Below, piece after piece: positions 58,711 to 64,000 of a DNA stretch of 64,000 nt; positions within the stretch are counted from its first letter, which is position 1, and every line of letters starts with the position of its first letter. The notes under the pieces are model-generated. The model made no database searches, was not told the origin of the DNA, and saw nothing but the letters and a program-made list of their open reading frames with translations. The stretch covers positions 49,583,019-49,647,018 of the forward strand of contig JAVGWX010000008.1 of NCBI GenBank assembly GCA_036924085.1. The letters are read 5' to 3'. Source of the stretch: Ariolimax columbianus. Its lineage: Eukaryota; Mollusca; Gastropoda; Stylommatophora; Arionidae. Made by a program: the position numbers and the translations under genes.

Positions 58711-59070
58711 CACTTTAGGCCGGTTTTTTGGTGTCTCTTCTCATATTTCATCTCTGTTGTTACGATGTTTCTTTTATCTTAGTTTGATAATGCCCAATTA
58801 TGCTCTGTTATTACCATATGGATAAGAATAACGTATTGTATAGCGTTCCTTTATTAAATCAATTGTCCCTTGTTTATATTGTAATGTATGGGACTTTTGC
58901 CCAAAATAAATGAGTAATGTGTCTTAGTTGGATATTCAGCAAAAGCAATTTCTATGTAAGAGACCTTTTCCCTTTTAAATGCAAATTGGATGCTTCTTCG
59001 TAAAATAGGATTTGCTGGTTGTGTGGATGCGACAGGAAACCCGTTCTTTTCTGTTTTGTATTTTTAATGT

Positions 59071-60652
59071 TTGGATGTGATCATATTCTCGCTTTCAATC
59101 AAACCACAAAACACCAAATTAAGTCTAAATGGCAAATTGCTGCAGCCAAACGACAACCCAAACTATCTGGGAGTCACATTTGATCGGCGCATGACATGGA
59201 AAAGTCAGATCGAGAGAAACCGAATGAGAGCCAGAGAAAGAATGGCAATCATGAGGAAACTAGCTGGCACAAGCTGGGGAGCAGACGAAAGTATACTAAA
59301 GAAACTGTACACTGGAAGAGTGAGACCAGTTCTTGAGTTTTGCATTTCGGCATGGACAACAGCAGCAAAGGCGAACTTCGATAAAGTTAACAAACTTCAA
59401 AACTAAGCCATGAGAGTTATAACAGGAGGCATGAAGTCAACGCCAATTGTAGAACTTGAAAAGATTACAATGCTGCAACCCATGAACGATAGAAGAGAAT
59501 GCAGAGCCCAGCTGCAGTCAGAGAAACTCCGAAGATAGACTGACCACCCAATGCACCAGAGACTAAACAATTTGGGAACTGGGAAACTAAAGCGGAGAAA
59601 CTTTGCAGAAATAGCCAAATCAAAGATGCACAAAGATCCCATAAACGCACTAACAACACCAAAGCCCATCACTACTGTACGAAAACCTACCTGGAGGCAG
59701 GATATATTTCCAGAGGTGGTAGAAAATATACCACGTATTGGAAACAAAAAATGTCAGACTGAAAAAGAAAGGAGAGATATTACCCTAAGCTTTATATCGA
59801 AAAACTACCCAAGCATGGACTGGACCCATGCATACACCGACGGTTCTGTAACAGACACTACACAGAACGGAGGGGCAGGAGCATTTCTGAACCTACCAAA
59901 TGGCAGAACAATAACACTGTCATTCGCTACTGGTAAGTACACAAGCAATTTCAGAGCGGAGGCAGAGGCACTGAGGGCGGCAGTGGAAGAAATGGTGACA
60001 CATAAAGAAAATGAAAGCCATTTAGTCCTGCTTACAGATGCTCTCGCCGTAGTCACAACGCTAAAAAGCTAGAAAACCACTGAGCTCAATGACTTAAGAG
60101 CAGTACTCTGTCAAATATGCCAGCAGTCCGCACCAAAAAGGGTAGTGGTACAGTGGGTCCCATCACACTGCAACATCCAAGGCAACGAGGAGGCAGACAG
60201 ACTGGCAAAAGAAGGTGCAAGACTACCACAAACAGATACTAGTATGACGTACGAAGAGTCAAAACTGCTTAATAAAGCCAGATACATGACCAAATGGGAA
60301 ACTGAACATACCGGCTACACCAAAAACGATGCCTATTACCAGTTGAACAGAAGAGAGCAGGTCGTTGTCTTCAGACTTCGCACTGGCCACAATAGACTGA
60401 GGTACCACCTATTCAACAAATTGAAGATAGGTGGTACCGACGAATGCCCGTGTGGTACCGAGAAAATGACCGCTGAGCATCTGCTGCAGAACTGCCCGAC
60501 ATACGAGGATCAGAGAGAGCAGATGTGGCCATCACCAGTGGAACCACAAGAGAAGCTCTATGGCAGTGTTGACAGCCTCAGGATGACCGCCGCTTTTTTC
60601 GAAAAAATAATGATTACTGTCTGACTGCGTACGAAGAAGAAGAAGAAGAAGA
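59071..60652 (+). mobile_element. RNase H LINE, nearly one frame from RT thumb to 3' tail
   Basis: Apart from TAA at 59404, TAG at about 59536 and TAG at 60070, a single frame runs to the stop at 60624. It shows YLGVTFDRRMTW, GGMKSTPIVELEKIT, RNase H (AYTDGSVTD, FRAEAEAL, LLTDAL, SHCNIQGNEEADRLAK) and the terminal CPCGTEKMTAEHLLQNCP motif. A short 3' region ends in (GAA)6 at 60633-60651. Three point stops without frameshifts suggest recent decay. It is the undeleted version of 8940-9839. Confidence 0.93.
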
Positions 60653-60832
60653 CGGATCTGATAATATTTGGCCAAAGGAAGGGCTGTATAGCCCAAAACA
60701 TCTTTAAAAAAAAATCAAAAAGCTTGAAAAATTGCCAAAACATAAACACATCTCGTCAGTTTCCAACTTCTCGGAAAATGTTTGGACAGTGATTTCAAAG
60801 AATCTACTCATGCTCGCGATTATTTGATAACC

Positions 60833-60848
60833 CAAAAAAAGAAAAATG

Positions 60849-60878
<30 letters not shown>
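60833..60878 (+). repeat. A-rich tract
   Basis: A7G A4 TG followed by about 29 A. Longer than in copy 1 (9872-9898). Confidence 0.95.
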
Positions 60879-60881
<3 letters not shown>

Positions 60882-61426
60882 AATCTTTCCATAATGATTG
60901 ATGTATTAACATTATGGGCAGCATGTGCCCTGCATGTATGAGGTCATGACCAATCAACTTGCTCAAGTAATAAAGGCGCATTTTAGAAGTAATAGAATAC
61001 AACAAAAATCTCCATTAATTGTTACGTAGCTATTTTGAAAATGCTGAGGTTTTCAAGAGCACTTCTAAAACCATACAAAACTATGTTTTTCATCTGCGAA
61101 GTTGATCAAATCATATTTAACTACGGTGAAGACAGACTAACACCATTGGGAATGTTATTCCTTGAAGAGGGCATGAGGAAAGAAAAGATGATTGCGAAGT
61201 TCGCAAGTGACTAGCACTGAAAGATGGAGTTCTCTAGAAATGAGTACAGGATGAGTAACATACTTTGCTGTACAAGATTTCTCAGTACCCTTGGTTTGTG
61301 TTCAAATTCAATCAGAAACGAACTTGAAAACCAATTTTATTTTGCACTTGGCATTGTTCATTATTTCTCAACATAGTTTTTGCCAGATTGATAGGCTTAA
61401 TCTTTGTCGCTTTATGGTGTATTGTC

Positions 61427-61670
61427 TTATCTATTTGTGCCATGAGGTGCCGTGGCGAGCCGTAGTTTTCTCTCCAGTGTCTGACATGTCGCTGAAGTAG
61501 TCATCCCTTGACGATTTAGAATATCTGCAACATTTCCTATCCATCTACTTCTCGGTCTACACCGGTTGAGTAAACCCGATCGCGTGCGTTTTATATCTAT
61601 CTTTTGAACCGGACTAATAGTTGCTTCCACGTAGTCCGCCGAGTCCAGTCTTCACGTAGTCAGGTAAGAC
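61427..61670 (-). mobile_element. RTE-like C-terminal fragment, duplicate
   Basis: Copy of 10445-10690 with the same RCRPRSRWIGNVADIL segment. The first codons of the copy 1 frame are interrupted here. Confidence 0.6.
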
Positions 61671-62280
61671 AAGTCCTAACTAACTGAGGATCGACAGGAA
61701 CAATGCTCTGTATCCTCACATGATTTATTCCGCCAATCGACGCGGTGTCCTGGTTGAGAATCGTACGCATACCAAGCCACATAAGAAGCTTTTAGCAGAG
61801 ATCTTACATAAAGCGGTTTTACAGAATGTCACAGCTAATCTAGCGTACACAGAAGACCATAATGTAGCAGATAATCAGAATGGAGGGCATGGAAAACCTT
61901 ATTCAATTTGAAAAGATCGTGTAGAAAAGCGGAAGAGATACAGAGAAGAAGGATTTATGTTTCCCTCGCCGTGTTTCCGAAGGTAGTGTCTAATGTACAG
62001 CCCATTTCATTCGACGGACTCACTCATTTGTATATGTTCAATTTCGCATAGGAGTACCACCGTGCTGCAGCTAACGCCCATGAAATGCTGATCCCCAAAT
62101 GGAAGTCTAAATTGTGAACGGTGCCACAAATCCCATGAAATGCTTAGCCCTGAAAGGAAGATTTGAAATGGCATAGCAAGCTACTTTGACATACAATGAA
62201 TATCTAAATTGCTGAAATCTGAGACCAATTCGGTGTGAATGTATCCTTAAATCCATGAAGTGATGAATGTGCAGCACAGT

Positions 62281-62675
62281 GAATGAGTTAACAGCAGCCA
62301 AGTCTCAAAGCTGGGCAAAGATGAAGTGCAGCAAATGAGCTGACAGCAGCCAAGTCTTAAAGCTGCGCCAAGATGCAGTGCAGCGAATGAGCTGACAGCA
62401 GCCAAGTCTCAAAGCTGGGCCAAGATGCAGTGCAGCGAATGAGCTGACAGCAGCCAATTCCCAAAGCTAGGCAAAGATGCAGTGCAATGAATGAGCTGAC
62501 AGCAGCCAAGTCTCAAAGCTGGGGGGGCCAAGATGCAGTGCAGCGAATGAGCTGACGGCAGCCAGGTCTCAAAGCTGGGCCAAGATGCAGTGCAGCGAAT
62601 GAGCTGACAGCAGCCAAGTCTCAAAGCTGGGCCAAGATGCAGTGCAGCGAATGAGGTGACAGCAGCCAGCAACTA
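62281..62675. repeat. 52-bp minisatellite, about 7.5 units
   Basis: Same array as 11297-11660 with one additional unit (second or third position). The G run of one unit is longer here. Confidence 0.95.
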
Positions 62676-62869
62676 ATTGATGGGGTCAAGATGTAAGCAC
62701 GGTAAATGAGCTGAGAATATAGTCTGTCTAAAAAATCTGCGATCGCAAAGAAAAGGCAAACTCGGACCTACAAAAATCCAGGTGAAAACAGAAAGGGCAG
62801 ATATCGTAGATTTGCTGTAAACTAGGACACAATGTCACATCCTTTTCAGGACTAACGAGGAAGAGATAG

Positions 62870-62920
62870 AAGAAGAAGAAGAAGAAGAAGAAGAAGAAGA
62901 AGAAGAAGAAGAAGAAGATA
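62870..62920. repeat. (GAA)n microsatellite
   Basis: Counterpart of 11836-11888, pure over about 16 units. Confidence 0.95.
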
Positions 62921-63023
62921 ATTGATAAATCCCCGAATGATATAATATGAAACAATGATGGTGAAGTAGTGATCTGTTTATATACAATAACAATTTAACC
63001 AGAATACAATTGTTCGGCAAGCT

Positions 63024-63029
63024 TTTATT
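63024..63029 (-). terminator. Poly(A) signal of the second protease gene
   Basis: AATAAA on the minus strand about 100 bp beyond the stop codon at 63126-63128, as in copy 1. Confidence 0.65.
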
Positions 63030-63125
63030 TCCAAGTTTATCCATGGGAATGTATTATCACACTATTATTTTGACTTCTAAACATAAAGAACAGTTAACAA
63101 GCCTGCCAGTCAGTGAGTTGTGTAT

Positions 63126-63187
63126 TTACTTGCTGGCGATCCAAGTCAGATATTCGGACACTCGAGTGTACACACTTGGGTAGTTGC
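63126..63187 (-). CDS. Last exon of a second chymotrypsin-like protease gene
   Basis: 62 nt with acceptor TTTGAACAG, then (G)NYPSVYTRVSEYLTWIASK and TAA. It has the same length and phase as exon 6 at 12094-12155, so it would splice to a phase-1 exon ending like exon 5. The first completed codon is GGC (Gly) instead of GAC (Asp), closer to the usual S1-family form. The exon, its acceptor, its stop and the poly(A) signal are intact. The other five exons would lie beyond 64000. Confidence 0.88.
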
Positions 63188-63494
63188 CTGTTCAAACATT
63201 GTATTTGTTTAGAAGATAGCACAGTGAAGTTGTTACAAGAAAATAACTAGTAGCTGATGTACTATAAAGCTAGTGCCATTACGCTACTATCATGACCCTG
63301 GTATCATAATGATAGTATGACAATACTAGTATTAAAATATGTAAATGCCCTCTTGATTGTGATGTATTACATAACAATATATTTTATACAAGGCGGTTGC
63401 AAGCGATACGAACAATCTTCTGTCATAGATTTTGTAAGATATACGTGATAGGTTATGTAAGTATTTCCCCCCGTCTTCCTCTCGCTACAGGGAT

Positions 63495-63865
63495 CAAAAT
63501 CACAAAATTTGAATCCTACCTACTCACTTAAACGTCTTCATTAGCTAAACAACATAAAAAAGGTATCCAAACGTCGTACTAAAACCTCTTTATTAGCACA
63601 ACACAAAATTAGAATCCTGCCTTCACGAATAAAATGGGTCTACATTAGAAAAACACACAAAACGTGGAATCCAAATGTCGTACTAAAACCTCTTCATTAA
63701 CAGGACACAAAATTAGAATCCTACCTTCTCACGAAATCGTCTTCATTAACAGAACACAAAATTATAATTCAAATTTCGTACTTTAACGTCTTCATTAGCA
63801 AAACACAACATTAGAATCCTACCTTCCCACTAAAACGTCTTCACTAGAAAAGCAACATAATGTTT
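63495..63865. repeat. Degenerate tandem repeat of about 53 bp, copy 2
   Basis: Counterpart of 12463-12785 with one more unit (about 63700-63752). Confidence 0.75.
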
Positions 63866-63905
63866 GAGAAAATCCATGAGAAAGGTGAAAAGGAGTACTG
63901 ATCGA

Positions 63906-63908
<3 letters not shown>

Positions 63909-63947
<39 letters not shown>

Positions 63948-64000
63948 AGAGAGAGAGGGTGAGAGGGGGAGAGAGAGAGGGTGAGAGAGAAGGGAGTGAG
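63909..64000. repeat. GA-rich microsatellite, cut by the window end
   Basis: Counterpart of 12828-13105, with different run lengths (a pure GA run and a longer G run). Confidence 0.95.

Larger units (their letters stand above)
57317..64000. repeat. Segmental duplication copy 2, right block (runs off the window)
   Basis: Collinear with 7187-13105. It keeps the complete LINE 3' half (829 bp more than copy 1) and one extra minisatellite unit. The copies are still alike at 64000, so the duplication continues to the right. Between 60880 and 61420 and between 61680 and 62280 no gene is recognised. Confidence 0.93.

Overview
This is an animal nuclear window, probably from a gastropod or other lophotrochozoan. 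The clues are a minus-strand 18S rRNA that reads like a mollusc sequence, a six-exon digestive-type serine protease with GT-AG introns, and many broken non-LTR retrotransposons (an RNase H-bearing I/Nimb-like family, several RTE-like families and a CR1/L2-like family). The clade is an inference from recognition; nothing was searched. There are no operons, CRISPR arrays or prokaryotic genes. Apart from the rRNA and the protease, nearly all of the window is repeats.

Layout. 1-2045: a truncated rDNA unit on the minus strand, with 18S entered by its normal 5' end, cut by a 132-bp hairpin insertion and preceded by GC-rich 5' ETS. 2099-13100: copy 1 of a large segmental duplication holding retroelement remains, a 52-bp minisatellite and the last exon of the protease. 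12094-23918: the protease gene (minus strand), whose exon 4 carries an in-frame TAG although all splice sites look intact. 22-27 kb: RTE-like remains with a 36-bp minisatellite. 26.8-39.8 kb: a tandem duplication of [LINE endonuclease fragment + 55-56-bp satellite + RTE 3' end], 6.4 and 5.2 kb. 40-56 kb: low-information DNA with an RNase H LINE in each orientation, RTE and CR1/L2 pieces, a five-base-phase satellite and dispersed unclassified repeats. 56051-64000: copy 2 of the segmental duplication, running off the right edge and again containing the last protease exon.

How the parts relate. The copies at 2099 and 56051 are direct, nearly identical and about 51-54 kb apart, so the window spans roughly one unit of a tandem duplication that probably includes the protease. 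The rest of the second protease gene should lie just beyond position 64000. The copy inside the window has the stop codon, which suggests a dying paralogue beside a possibly intact one. Retroelement 3' ends recur at structural joints: an RTE 3' end at the tandem-duplication joint, GAA-tailed LINE ends beside other elements, and a CR1/L2 (TTAAG)n tail that appears to have grown into a pentamer satellite.
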